From a bacterium (GTDB lineage: Bacteria > Bdellovibrionota > FAC87 > UBA2466): 13,008 nucleotides of DNA. The translations under genes were made by a program, and so were the position numbers. The stretch covers positions 1 to 13,008 of the forward strand of contig JAIEOG010000261.1 of the NCBI GenBank assembly GCA_019750655.1, read 5' to 3'. Each line of letters starts with the position of its first letter. The stretch's first letter is position 1. The notes below the pieces were generated by a model. It did no database searches and had not been told where the DNA came from. It saw only the letters and a program-made list of their open reading frames with translations. Shown here one piece after another: positions 7,442 through 13,008 of the stretch.

Positions 7442-8163
7442 AGCACCTCATACTGTTTGTCGGACTGTTTATCACGCTAACCTCTCACCCTGTTTCCGCC
7501 GGTTGCATTCCCATGGTGCTGGGACCCGGGCCAGTATTGAGCTTCTTCCATGATTTGTTCACACAACCGAGGCTTCTGAAATTTCACGGCCTCCAGAGGC
7601 TCAGCGACTTCGAGTCTTACGGCCTAACGGGTGAAAACCGCGCTTTGTTTGACTCACTGATGCGCGACACGCTCTTCGAAACCACCCCACGCATTGAGGC
7701 ACAAACACGCAACGGCACTCCCTCTAAGCCGGGCGTCTTCAGCGCGGAGGGGATCTACGTCTCCAACCCTTTTGCCGACCCGCGCATGCTCCGGCCTCTA
7801 AAACAGATTCTTTCGAAGCGCATCGTTTCGTTCACGCGGACGGTAGGCCGCCCGGAAGGGCGAGAAGAATTCCACCACAGCTGGATCGTCGCCATCCGCT
7901 ACGAAATCCGGCACAAAGACGGGACCACGTCGGAACTCCTAGCGACAAAAACAGGTGTGTACCAGCACTACGGACTTACCCTGAATCACCCAACCACTTT
8001 TTTTGCCTATGCGTCGATGGGCCGATGGAATACCGAAACTTATCTTTTCGGGGAGAGCATGGCCGTGCGACAGCTTAAGTCTCCGTCTCATGCGGCCAAA
8101 TGGTTGGGGGGAGAAGCAGACGCTCTGGTGATAAAGGGCGTTGCTCCGCTCGAGGCTCTTTAA
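7438..8163 (+). CDS. Exported protein of unknown family with a single N-terminal cysteine, 241 aa
   Basis: The TTG start overlaps the preceding stop codon as TTGA, which points to termination-reinitiation. Residues 1-21 are a signal peptide (MKHLILFVGLFITL, then HPVSA|GC). The only cysteine of the protein is C23, right after the predicted cleavage site; the preceding SAG fits a lipobox except at -3, so it could be an atypical lipoprotein or an ordinary Sec substrate. Two strand-rich parts (about 120-150 and 155-185) alternate aromatic and charged residues. No domain is recognised and similarity to the preceding exported protein is not evident by eye. It is the last gene of the four-gene operon and is followed five bases later by the strong hairpin. 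Confidence 0.75.
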   Translation: MKHLILFVGLFITLTSHPVSAGCIPMVLGPGPVLSFFHDLFTQPRLLKFHGLQRLSDFESYGLTGENRALFDSLMRDTLFETTPRIEAQTRNGTPSKPGVFSAEGIYVSNPFADPRMLRPLKQILSKRIVSFTRTVGRPEGREEFHHSWIVAIRYEIRHKDGTTSELLATKTGVYQHYGLTLNHPTTFFAYASMGRWNTETYLFGESMAVRQLKSPSHAAKWLGGEADALVIKGVAPLEAL

Positions 8164-8167
8164 AACG

Positions 8168-8205
8168 GAAAAGTGGAAAGACGTTTCCACGCCTTTCCAC
8201 TTTTC
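8168..8205. terminator. Bidirectional terminator between convergent operons
   Basis: A perfect 13-bp stem is formed by GAAAAGTGGAAAG (8168-8180) and CTTTCCACTTTTC (8193-8205) around a 12-base loop. The stem's ends are A-tract/T-tract on both strands, and the hairpin sits between the stop codon of the plus-strand operon (8163) and that of the minus-strand operon (8217). It can therefore serve both. The loop contains an extra TTTCCAC (8184-8190) that could pair with GTGGAAA (8173-8179) in a smaller alternative hairpin. Confidence 0.85.
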
Positions 8206-8216
8206 TATCGCATGAA

Positions 8217-8510
8217 CTAGATCACAGCGCGGCGCGGAATGGATGTTTCCGCTTCTTCCGGCAGTGTGTCTAATTTCTCATCATTAAACTCACTGTAGTT
8301 GCACGTGAGGTAGACACCAGATTCATCGATACTCTTTACGATATCGGCTGGAATCCAATGATGCCGCCCGTCGGGAGAATCTTTGCGGTTGAGTTTGATG
8401 TAATTCTCACCATCCATATGGTCGACTGTTGCAACCTGTTGGGGTTGTTCATGGTCGTTCTCTGGCTTGGCGAAAACTCTGAGGCCAGTTCTGACATTTT
8501 TATAGTTCAT
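8217..8510 (-). CDS. DUF2171-like small protein, 97 aa
   Basis: The ATG at 8510 is preceded by AAGGAG at seven-base spacing, so the longer frame from 8561 is rejected. The sequence has the DUF2171/PRC-barrel-like layout: RTGLRVF at the start, VATVDHMDG, then ENYIKLNRK, DGRHHWIPADIV (about 63-74) and GVYLTCN, ending in an acidic tail and a short basic end. Proteins of this type are small and predicted to be beta-rich; their function is not established to my knowledge. It lies 51 nt downstream of the DUF6496-like gene on the same strand, and both are probably the distal part of the LysR-led cluster. The protein is soluble and cytoplasmic, with no signal peptide. Family assignment is by pattern and moderately sure. 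Confidence 0.82.
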   Translation of the reverse strand: MNYKNVRTGLRVFAKPENDHEQPQQVATVDHMDGENYIKLNRKDSPDGRHHWIPADIVKSIDESGVYLTCNYSEFNDEKLDTLPEEAETSIPRRAVI

Positions 8511-8532
8511 GTGACGCTCCTTTTGGTTTCTG

Positions 8533-8552
8533 GCTTCAGAATTTGCAAATTC
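8533..8552 (+). repeat. 20-base near-repeat, copy 2 (intergenic)
   Basis: GCTTCAGAATTTGCAAATTC is 18/20 identical to the copy at 7106-7125. This copy is intergenic and its last 14 bases form a perfect palindrome. Confidence 0.35.
8539..8552. repeat. 14-bp perfect AT-rich palindrome before the DUF2171-like gene
   Basis: GAATTTGCAAATTC is its own reverse complement and lies in the 51-nt gap between the DUF6496-like stop and the DUF2171-like ribosome binding site. It could be an operator or a chance site. It overlaps the second copy of the 20-base repeat described at 8533-8552. Confidence 0.5.
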
Positions 8553-8561
8553 AGTGCCCAC

Positions 8562-8747
8562 TCAGGCCGCCTTCTTTTTTGGAACAGGGACACCCGCTTT
8601 GCGGGCTCTAGAGAGGCCGATAGCAATGGCTTGTTTCCGACTGTGCGGGCTCTTTTTTCCGTGGTGCAGCTGCTCCATTTCCTCGCGCACGTATTTGCCG
8701 GCACGAGTCGAAGGACTCTTTTTATGTTTGGAATGTTTGGTTGGCAT
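8562..8747 (-). CDS. DUF6496-like small basic protein, 61 aa
   Basis: Very basic 61-aa protein rich in Lys, Arg and His. The start ATG at 8747 has AGGAG at six-base spacing. The core EEMEQLHHGKK followed by SRKQAIAIGLSRARKAGV (about residues 37-54) is the hallmark of DUF6496 proteins, in which a short helical segment precedes the conserved SRKQAIAIGLSEARKAG-type motif. No function is established; the basic composition would allow nucleic-acid binding, but this is not shown. Its ribosome binding site lies inside a perfect hairpin (8753-8776). It is 57 nt downstream of the 55-aa membrane protein and 51 nt upstream of the DUF2171-like gene, all on the same strand. Confidence 0.85.
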   Translation of the reverse strand: MPTKHSKHKKSPSTRAGKYVREEMEQLHHGKKSPHSRKQAIAIGLSRARKAGVPVPKKKAA

Positions 8748-8752
8748 TTCTA

Positions 8753-8776
8753 GCTCCTGGTTAAGTTTCCAGGAGC
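8753..8776 (-). promoter_or_regulatory. Hairpin enclosing the Shine-Dalgarno of the DUF6496-like gene
   Basis: On the minus-strand transcript GCTCCTGG, an eight-base loop and CCAGGAGC form a perfect 8-bp stem, extendable by two pairs beyond one mismatch. The downstream arm contains the AGGAG used by the start at 8747. There is no U-run after it, so it is not an intrinsic terminator. It may limit translation or bind a regulator. Confidence 0.6.
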
Positions 8777-8804
8777 AAGAACTGCAAAAGGGGGACCAGG
8801 GAAA

Positions 8805-8972
8805 TTAATGAGCCGGATTTGGCGGCGGTGTTTCGCCCGGGGGCGTTTCCGCGGGGTTCGGAAAACTCGGGGTTTCCGAAGCAGGCAACATAATGAATGT
8901 CCAGAGGGCCCAGGCGAGCGCAAACAGGACCGTCAAAACGACAACGACTTTATGGTGTTTCTTTAACTGCAT
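8805..8972 (-). CDS. Small single-pass membrane protein with proline-rich tail, 55 aa
   Basis: From ATG 8972 the minus strand encodes 55 residues ending at TAA 8805. It starts inside the last codons of the LysR gene (23-nt overlap, different frame) with AGAGG seven bases upstream, which favours real, coupled translation. Residues 1-8 are basic (MQLKKHHK), residues 9-29 form one membrane helix (VVVVLTVLFALAWALWTFIML), and residues 30-55 are a low-complexity tail of Pro, Glu, Thr and Asn ending PNPAH. By the positive-inside rule the tail should face the periplasm. No family is recognised. Such short membrane proteins are easily missed, and expression has not been shown. Confidence 0.62.
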   Translation of the reverse strand: MQLKKHHKVVVVLTVLFALAWALWTFIMLPASETPSFPNPAETPPGETPPPNPAH

Positions 8973-9828
8973 TTATTAGCCTCTGGATTCCTGGATCTAA
9001 ATACACGCCTTTCTGAAATAAGCAATGAATCGAGTAAGGGGCGTCCCAGCTCGCCGGCAATCGCAGGGCCCTCAACTCAAAACCGGCCCGCTTTTCTAGC
9101 CAATCTGGAAAAAAGCCCCAGCCCTCTGTACGCGCGACGAGCGCGCTTCCCACCCCATAGTGATCGAAGGCAAAACGCGCGCTCGGCACAATCCCGTGTT
9201 TCAAAAATACCGGGTGCTTTTCGCAAATATCAATACCGCCGAACGCTTTGGGCAAAATAGCCGGCAGAGAGCTCAAGCCCGCCCAAGGATTCTTCTTCTT
9301 CAGAAGCGGGTGCCCCGGGCGCAGATAGACCTTCAACTGCCCCTCGGCAATGCAGCGAGACTCCAAACGCGGGTGGCTCTGCGGGCTAAAACAGATCCCT
9401 AACTCCAACTGACCGTCGAGCACCCGGGCTACGACCTCGGCAGAGCGCAGGCTGAAGATATCGGCCGTCACCGCTGGGTTATCCGCGAAAAGCTTTGCCA
9501 ACGCGGGCGCGAGTAGACTCTCGGCCAATAGGTGTGTCGCTCCGACGCGAAAGTGTCCCTGGAACGCGGGTAATTCGGAGCTCACATGCTGGCGCAGCTC
9601 AAATAGGCTACGTTGGACATCCGGAATCTTGCCGAGCAGCCGCTGGCCAGCTCCAGTCAGAAAAATTCTTTTTCCGCGCTTTTCGAAGAGCTTTACGCCG
9701 AGTTCCTCTTCGAGACAGGCGATGCTGTGGCTCACTCCTGAGGGACTGACTCGGAGTAAGCGCGCAGCTTTGGTGAGGTGTTGGTGGCGCGCCGTTTCGA
9801 GAAAGTGGATTAGGTGGTCCGTCTTCAT
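8950..9828 (-). CDS. LysR-type transcriptional regulator
   Basis: 292 aa, the usual length for the family. The N-terminal winged helix-turn-helix reads HLTKAARLLRVSPSGVSHSI (17-36) followed by LEEELGVKLFEKRGKRIFLT (39-58), with the A-A-x-x-L, S-x-S/G-x-V-S-x-x-I and LE-x-x-LG-x-x-LF-x-R landmarks. The rest (about 90-290) fits the two-lobed periplasmic-binding-protein-like effector domain; the co-inducer is unknown. The gene is divergent from the exported four-Cys protein (9934), and a perfect inverted repeat with T-N11-A spacing stands in the shared region, so it probably regulates itself and the divergent genes. The start ATG at 9828 has only a weak GGGG upstream. The 55-aa membrane protein begins within its last codons. 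Confidence 0.93.
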   Translation of the reverse strand: MKTDHLIHFLETARHQHLTKAARLLRVSPSGVSHSIACLEEELGVKLFEKRGKRIFLTGAGQRLLGKIPDVQRSLFELRQHVSSELPAFQGHFRVGATHLLAESLLAPALAKLFADNPAVTADIFSLRSAEVVARVLDGQLELGICFSPQSHPRLESRCIAEGQLKVYLRPGHPLLKKKNPWAGLSSLPAILPKAFGGIDICEKHPVFLKHGIVPSARFAFDHYGVGSALVARTEGWGFFPDWLEKRAGFELRALRLPASWDAPYSIHCLFQKGVYLDPGIQRLINAVKETP

Positions 9829-9844
9829 TTTCGACCCCAGAAAT

Positions 9845-9863
9845 CGTTCTGATATTCAGAACG
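9845..9863. promoter_or_regulatory. Probable LysR operator (inverted repeat, T-N11-A)
   Basis: CGTTCTGA, TAT and TCAGAACG form a perfect 8-bp inverted repeat with a three-base spacer. It contains the LysR-box pattern T-N11-A (T9848 to A9860). It lies 17 bases before the lysR start and about 70 bases before the divergent gene, a normal place for LysR-family binding and autoregulation. Confidence 0.75.
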
Positions 9864-9900
9864 GTTATCTCCTGTTTATTGTGATTTACGGCTTAGTTCA

Positions 9901-9927
9901 ACCCCCTAAGACTGGGACTTAGGAGGT
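9901..9927 (+). promoter_or_regulatory. Leader hairpin enclosing the Shine-Dalgarno of the four-Cys exported protein
   Basis: CCTAAG (9905-9910) pairs with CTTAGG (9918-9923) around a seven-base loop; beyond one mismatch three or four more pairs (9901-9903 with 9925-9927) extend the stem. The downstream arm holds the strong AGGAGGT (9921-9927) used by ATG 9934. An almost ideal ribosome binding site buried in a stem suggests a translational switch, or simple damping. Confidence 0.55.
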
Positions 9928-9933
9928 CTCTTT

Positions 9934-10272
9934 ATGGGTCAGAAAAAGTATGGATTTAACCAAGCCTTGGCTTCGGCGATCGCGGTCGCCAGCCTTTTCA
10001 CCGCGGCGAGTGCCGTAGCAAACGGGCCACCCCGTGGTGCGGACGTCGACGAACTTGCGGGAAACTGCAACATCGGCACGTTTCCTCAGACATCGAAAGC
10101 AGGGTCTTACAACAACCTCTGCGACCAGATGTCGGATGCAGAGAAGTGCTTGGGCCTGTTGAAACAGCACTTCAACTACAATGGCACCACACGCGTGACT
10201 CACGAACCCCAAATCTTGGCTTATTGCCTAGAGGAACTGGGCGACGTTTTGAATCCACCTGCAGGGCCTTAA
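9934..10272 (+). CDS. Small exported protein with four cysteines, 112 aa
   Basis: The ATG at 9934 has AGGAGGT six bases upstream. Residues 1-29 look like a Sec signal peptide (QKK at the start, ALASAIAVASLF as core, ASAVA|NG as likely cleavage). The mature part of about 83 residues has four cysteines (45, 63, 72, 98), an even number that fits two disulfides in the periplasm or outside. It contains a helix-like DAEKCLGLLKQHF and a proline-rich end. I recognise no family. It is divergent from the LysR gene, suggesting LysR control, and is followed after three bases by the 306-aa gene, so the two likely form an operon. The long antisense frame in this region is not a gene. Confidence 0.8.
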   Translation: MGQKKYGFNQALASAIAVASLFTAASAVANGPPRGADVDELAGNCNIGTFPQTSKAGSYNNLCDQMSDAEKCLGLLKQHFNYNGTTRVTHEPQILAYCLEELGDVLNPPAGP

Positions 10273-10275
10273 GCC

Positions 10276-11196
10276 GTGTCACGTCCCCTAAATGTTGACA
10301 CAGCCTTACGAAGGAACCTCGCCCGCCGTCTCAAAACGGTGGGCGCGGTTTTCTCATTTGAGCAGCACCCCGCGCTTGCTTCGTTGTGCACGTGCTTGGG
10401 ATTAGAGTACGAGTTTGGGCGGCCGGAATACGATCGCTTGAGCCCCTATCTCAATACCGATCCTTCGCACTCTTGGGACAAGGAAGTCTTTATCGAGGGC
10501 GGAGAAATCGGCCTCCGCCTGAAACGCAGCGACGGCCAGCCACTTTTACCACGGCACCCGGATCTCCGCTTTATCCTCGATGCAAGCTCTCTCAGCGCAG
10601 AAGGCCAGCTGACACAAGCCGTCTTCTTCCCTCGCCGAATTGCAGAAACCTATCGACAAAAAGGCTTTGAATTAGTCGTCGTGCGCGATTGGATCCTCAA
10701 TACAGCGTTGAGTGAAACGACAGAAGACGCTGTCCCTTACCTCAGCACCAATACCTGGGAAATCCAGACAAATATCGCTGCCACTCAGGCTCCCATGGCC
10801 GTGGGCAAGCAGCTCGCTTTCTTTGGAACACACGATATCGCCGACCATCTACTGGGAGCCGACCTAGAGGGATTTAAGAAGCTCGCTGCGCTACATTCTC
10901 GGGCTGTGGACGTTCTGCAGAAGGAAATGGAAGGGCCCCGGCGCCATTCGCGCCCGCACCTACTCGTCTCTTATCTTGCGGGAGTTGTCTTAGATGATGC
11001 TGTCCAGCCGCGCTGGTACGGTTCGCAAACGCATGCCTACTTGCTGGAACAGAGCTTAAACCGACTTGCGGATCTGCCGTGCCGCCCAGGCCCGCTCGAT
11101 CTGCCCGAGGCGTTTCACACCGTTATGGCGGCTGCTCGCGGTGAAAACACTCGAGAGTTAGCCGGAGCCTTCCAAGAGTTCACGGCCGCTCTTTAA
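10276..11196 (+). CDS. Cytoplasmic protein of unknown family, 306 aa
   Basis: The GTG at 10276 starts three bases after the previous stop, with only a weak AGGG upstream, so translational coupling is likely. The protein has no signal peptide or membrane segment and looks globular, with mixed strands (about 70-105 and 115-140) and helices in the second half. A THDIADH segment (185-191) with two His and two Asp could bind a metal, but I cannot match it to HD, COQ4 or other known metal motifs. It forms an operon with the four-Cys exported protein and is probably under the same LysR regulator. Its stop TAA shares the bases TTAA with the opposing RND gene, leaving no intergenic space. Confidence 0.8.
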   Translation: MSRPLNVDTALRRNLARRLKTVGAVFSFEQHPALASLCTCLGLEYEFGRPEYDRLSPYLNTDPSHSWDKEVFIEGGEIGLRLKRSDGQPLLPRHPDLRFILDASSLSAEGQLTQAVFFPRRIAETYRQKGFELVVVRDWILNTALSETTEDAVPYLSTNTWEIQTNIAATQAPMAVGKQLAFFGTHDIADHLLGADLEGFKKLAALHSRAVDVLQKEMEGPRRHSRPHLLVSYLAGVVLDDAVQPRWYGSQTHAYLLEQSLNRLADLPCRPGPLDLPEAFHTVMAAARGENTRELAGAFQEFTAAL

Positions 11197-13008
11197 GCGA
11201 TGACATCTTGCGGGATGGCGCGGCGCTGCCGATCGAATCGGCTAAGCAAGCTGTAAACCACCGGTACCACGAAGAGCGTCAGCAGAGTTGAAACCAAAAC
11301 GCCCCCGATAACCGCCACCGCCATCGGGCGACGGGCTTCGGCGCCGGGGCCGAACGCCAATGCCGCTGGTAAAGCGCCCGCGATCGTCGCAATCGACGTC
11401 ATTAAGATCGGCCGCAGACGCGTGGGACAGGCTTCAATCAGAGCTTGCCGCACATCACTCACACCCGCATCCCGCCTTTGGTTTGTGAAGTCCACGAGCA
11501 AGATGGAGTTCTTTTTCACGATCCCCATGAGCAAGAGCAACCCAATCATGCTGAACATGTTCATGGAGTTGCCCGTCAATACGAGCGCCAAGAATGCTCC
11601 GGAGAAGCTAAACGGCATCGCCATGAAGACCGTGAACGGGTGCAAGAAGCTATTAAACTGCGAAGCCAAGATCATATAGGCAACGACGAAGCCCAAGACC
11701 AAGGCGATGACGAAGCTGACCATGCCCTTCTGCATTTCTTCTGCAGAACCTGCGAGGTAGAACTTATAGTCTGGCCCCAGAATCTGTTTAGAAACTTCTT
11801 CGGCCTTCTTCAAAACCTCACCCTGACTAAGTTTGGGACCTAAGTTTCCGTAGATCAAAATGGAGCGCTGACGGTTCTTGCGCGAAACTGTCGACGGCAC
11901 TTTGGCTTCTTCCACGTCCACTAACGAAGATAGCGGCACCAACTGCCCACGGTTGTTCCGCACCGAAAGCTCGCGGATGATGTCCATGGGATTGCGGCCG
12001 TCTTCTTTCATCTTCACGCGAATATCTAGGCGGTGACCACTATGGGGGAAAGTTCCGGCAATAGCGCCTCCCAGCATAGTGTTGATGACCGTACCAATCG
12101 ACTCGATATCCACACCGTGTTCCGAAGCACGCTTGCGATTTGGCACGATGTGGACTTCCGGTGCGCCATCGAGCAAGTCGGTGTCGATGTCGGTCATGAT
12201 CTGCGCGTCTTTAAGCGCTTTGACGATATCGCGAGAGTACTGGCCTAGCTGTTTCCAATCGGGCCCTTGGATCGCGAATTCCGCAGGGAACCCTTTACTG
12301 CCCCCGCCACCAAAGCCTTGCTGTGAAGGATCCTGGATCTGGGGTTTGGCACTGGGGATTTTCTCGTTGAGGTAAACACGCACGACTTCCATGAGCTCCT
12401 GCTGCGTGAGCTCCTTTTTCTTCTCCGGATCGATTCCGCGCTGGCCGCGCTTTTTAAGATCGACGAAAACCATCGCGGCATGGGGTTCCCCGCCCGAAAA
12501 ACCACCAGCAGCCACAAAGAACGAGGCCACTTCGGAACGGGAGGCTAAATACTTCTCAACGACATCAATTGTCTCTGCCGTCAGGGAAATCCCAGATCCC
12601 GGAGGGTTATTGAGCAGAATCATCAGCATGCTCTGATCCTGCGCGGGGACGAATTCGCCCTTCATGAACTTCACTGAGCCAAAGCTCGCACCGAAGAAAA
12701 GCAACGAGGCGAAAAGCAGCTTCCAGCGGTGCTTCAAACCGACGACCAGGGTCCGCTCATAAAGAGCGCGCAGACGCTCAAAGGCGGTTTCAAAAATCTG
12801 CCCGATGCGCCCACGAGCCCGCTCGGCATCATTGAAGTAAGCGGCGCGCATGGGTGTCAGCGTCAGCGCTTCTACCAAGGAGATCATCACCGCGGCACTC
12901 ATCGTGACGCCGAATTGGAACAGAAACTGCCCCATCAAGCCTTCCATGAAGGCAATGGGTAAGAAGATAGCGACCAACGAAAGCGAAGTCGCTACGGCCG
13001 CAAACGTA
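11193..13008 (-). CDS. RND efflux transporter, HAE1/AcrB family (5' part beyond window)
   Basis: C-terminal ~604 residues of an inner-membrane proton-driven multidrug pump; family members are about 1030-1060 aa. The frame stays open to the right edge (13008), so an apparent internal TTG start at 12977 is not the real one. The text at the edge (FAAVATSLSLVAIFLPIAFM) matches a membrane segment in the middle of the first transmembrane half. The second periplasmic porter/docking part follows, and then the C-terminal helices. GIVKKNSILLVDF carries the Lys equivalent to AcrB K940 of the proton relay. The partner Asp pair in TM4 lies outside the window. RND pumps of this type work with a membrane-fusion protein and an outer-membrane channel, whose genes are not here. 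It is tail to tail with the 306-aa gene. Confidence 0.95.
   Translation of the reverse strand, partial: TFAAVATSLSLVAIFLPIAFMEGLMGQFLFQFGVTMSAAVMISLVEALTLTPMRAAYFNDAERARGRIGQIFETAFERLRALYERTLVVGLKHRWKLLFASLLFFGASFGSVKFMKGEFVPAQDQSMLMILLNNPPGSGISLTAETIDVVEKYLASRSEVASFFVAAGGFSGGEPHAAMVFVDLKKRGQRGIDPEKKKELTQQELMEVVRVYLNEKIPSAKPQIQDPSQQGFGGGGSKGFPAEFAIQGPDWKQLGQYSRDIVKALKDAQIMTDIDTDLLDGAPEVHIVPNRKRASEHGVDIESIGTVINTMLGGAIAGTFPHSGHRLDIRVKMKEDGRNPMDIIRELSVRNNRGQLVPLSSLVDVEEAKVPSTVSRKNRQRSILIYGNLGPKLSQGEVLKKAEEVSKQILGPDYKFYLAGSAEEMQKGMVSFVIALVLGFVVAYMILASQFNSFLHPFTVFMAMPFSFSGAFLALVLTGNSMNMFSMIGLLLLMGIVKKNSILLVDFTNQRRDAGVSDVRQALIEACPTRLRPILMTSIATIAGALPAALAFGPGAEARRPMAVAVIGGVLVSTLLTLFVVPVVYSLLSRFDRQRRAIPQDVIA

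Noticed and set aside
8753..8776. Intrinsic terminator after the 55-aa gene
   Set aside because: The stem is followed by TAGAAATG rather than a U-run and contains the next gene's ribosome binding site.
8358..8808. Plus-strand open frames of 131 and 84 codons opposite the two small DUF proteins
   Set aside because: The minus-strand proteins match known small families and have Shine-Dalgarno sites; the plus frames do not.
12975..12977. TTG as the start of the RND gene
   Set aside because: The frame continues to the window edge with typical RND sequence, so this is an internal Leu codon.
1..13008. CRISPR, tRNA, rRNA, insertion sequences or phage genes
   Set aside because: No regular spaced repeats, clover-leaf sequences, transposase or integrase motifs were seen on either strand.

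Overview
The window looks like chromosomal DNA of a free-living Gram-negative bacterium. It has an RND-type tripartite efflux pump gene, a lipoprotein with a classical lipobox, several Sec-exported proteins, and small DUF2171-like and DUF6496-like proteins. Moderate to high GC, frequent GTG/TTG starts at operon-internal genes and many envelope proteins with no recognisable family would fit a Bdellovibrionota or other deltaproteobacterial-type lineage, but that placement is a guess. No rRNA, tRNA, CRISPR array, transposase or phage gene was seen, and genes are tightly packed.

Layout, left to right. (1) 1-3150, minus strand: a 505-aa lipoprotein of unknown family followed by a large exported protein that runs off the left edge. 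The latter combines a degenerate GNAT-like N-terminal part with three consecutive J-domain-like segments. It is open for 525 codons with no stop in the window. (2) 3250-4470, minus: an MFS exporter. (3) 4554-8163, plus: a tight four-gene operon of a DPM1-like GT2 glycosyltransferase, a polytopic GT-C-like membrane protein, and two exported proteins of unknown family, with 4-nt start/stop overlaps at two of the three junctions. It ends in a strong hairpin at 8168-8205 that also serves the convergent genes. (4) 9828-8217, minus: a LysR-type regulator, an overlapping 55-aa single-pass membrane protein with a proline-rich tail, a 61-aa DUF6496-like basic protein and a 97-aa DUF2171-like protein. 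(5) 9934-11196, plus, divergent from the LysR gene: a small exported four-cysteine protein and a 306-aa cytoplasmic protein of unknown family. The lysR upstream region contains a perfect inverted repeat that fits the LysR T-N11-A consensus. (6) 13008-11193, minus: the C-terminal ~604 residues of an RND efflux transporter, tail to tail with the 306-aa gene, the two stop codons sharing one TTAA.

How the genes may work together (inference). The GT2/GT-C pair suggests synthesis of a polyprenyl-phosphate sugar in the cytoplasm and its use on the outer face of the inner membrane, with the two exported proteins as possible acceptors or partners. The LysR protein probably controls the divergent exported-protein pair and itself. 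Two genes (8747, minus; 9934, plus) have their Shine-Dalgarno sequence inside a predicted hairpin, which may indicate translational control. The strongest candidate for something undescribed is the exported GNAT-like/triple-J-like protein with its lipoprotein partner; the second is the four-gene glycosyltransferase/exported-protein operon.
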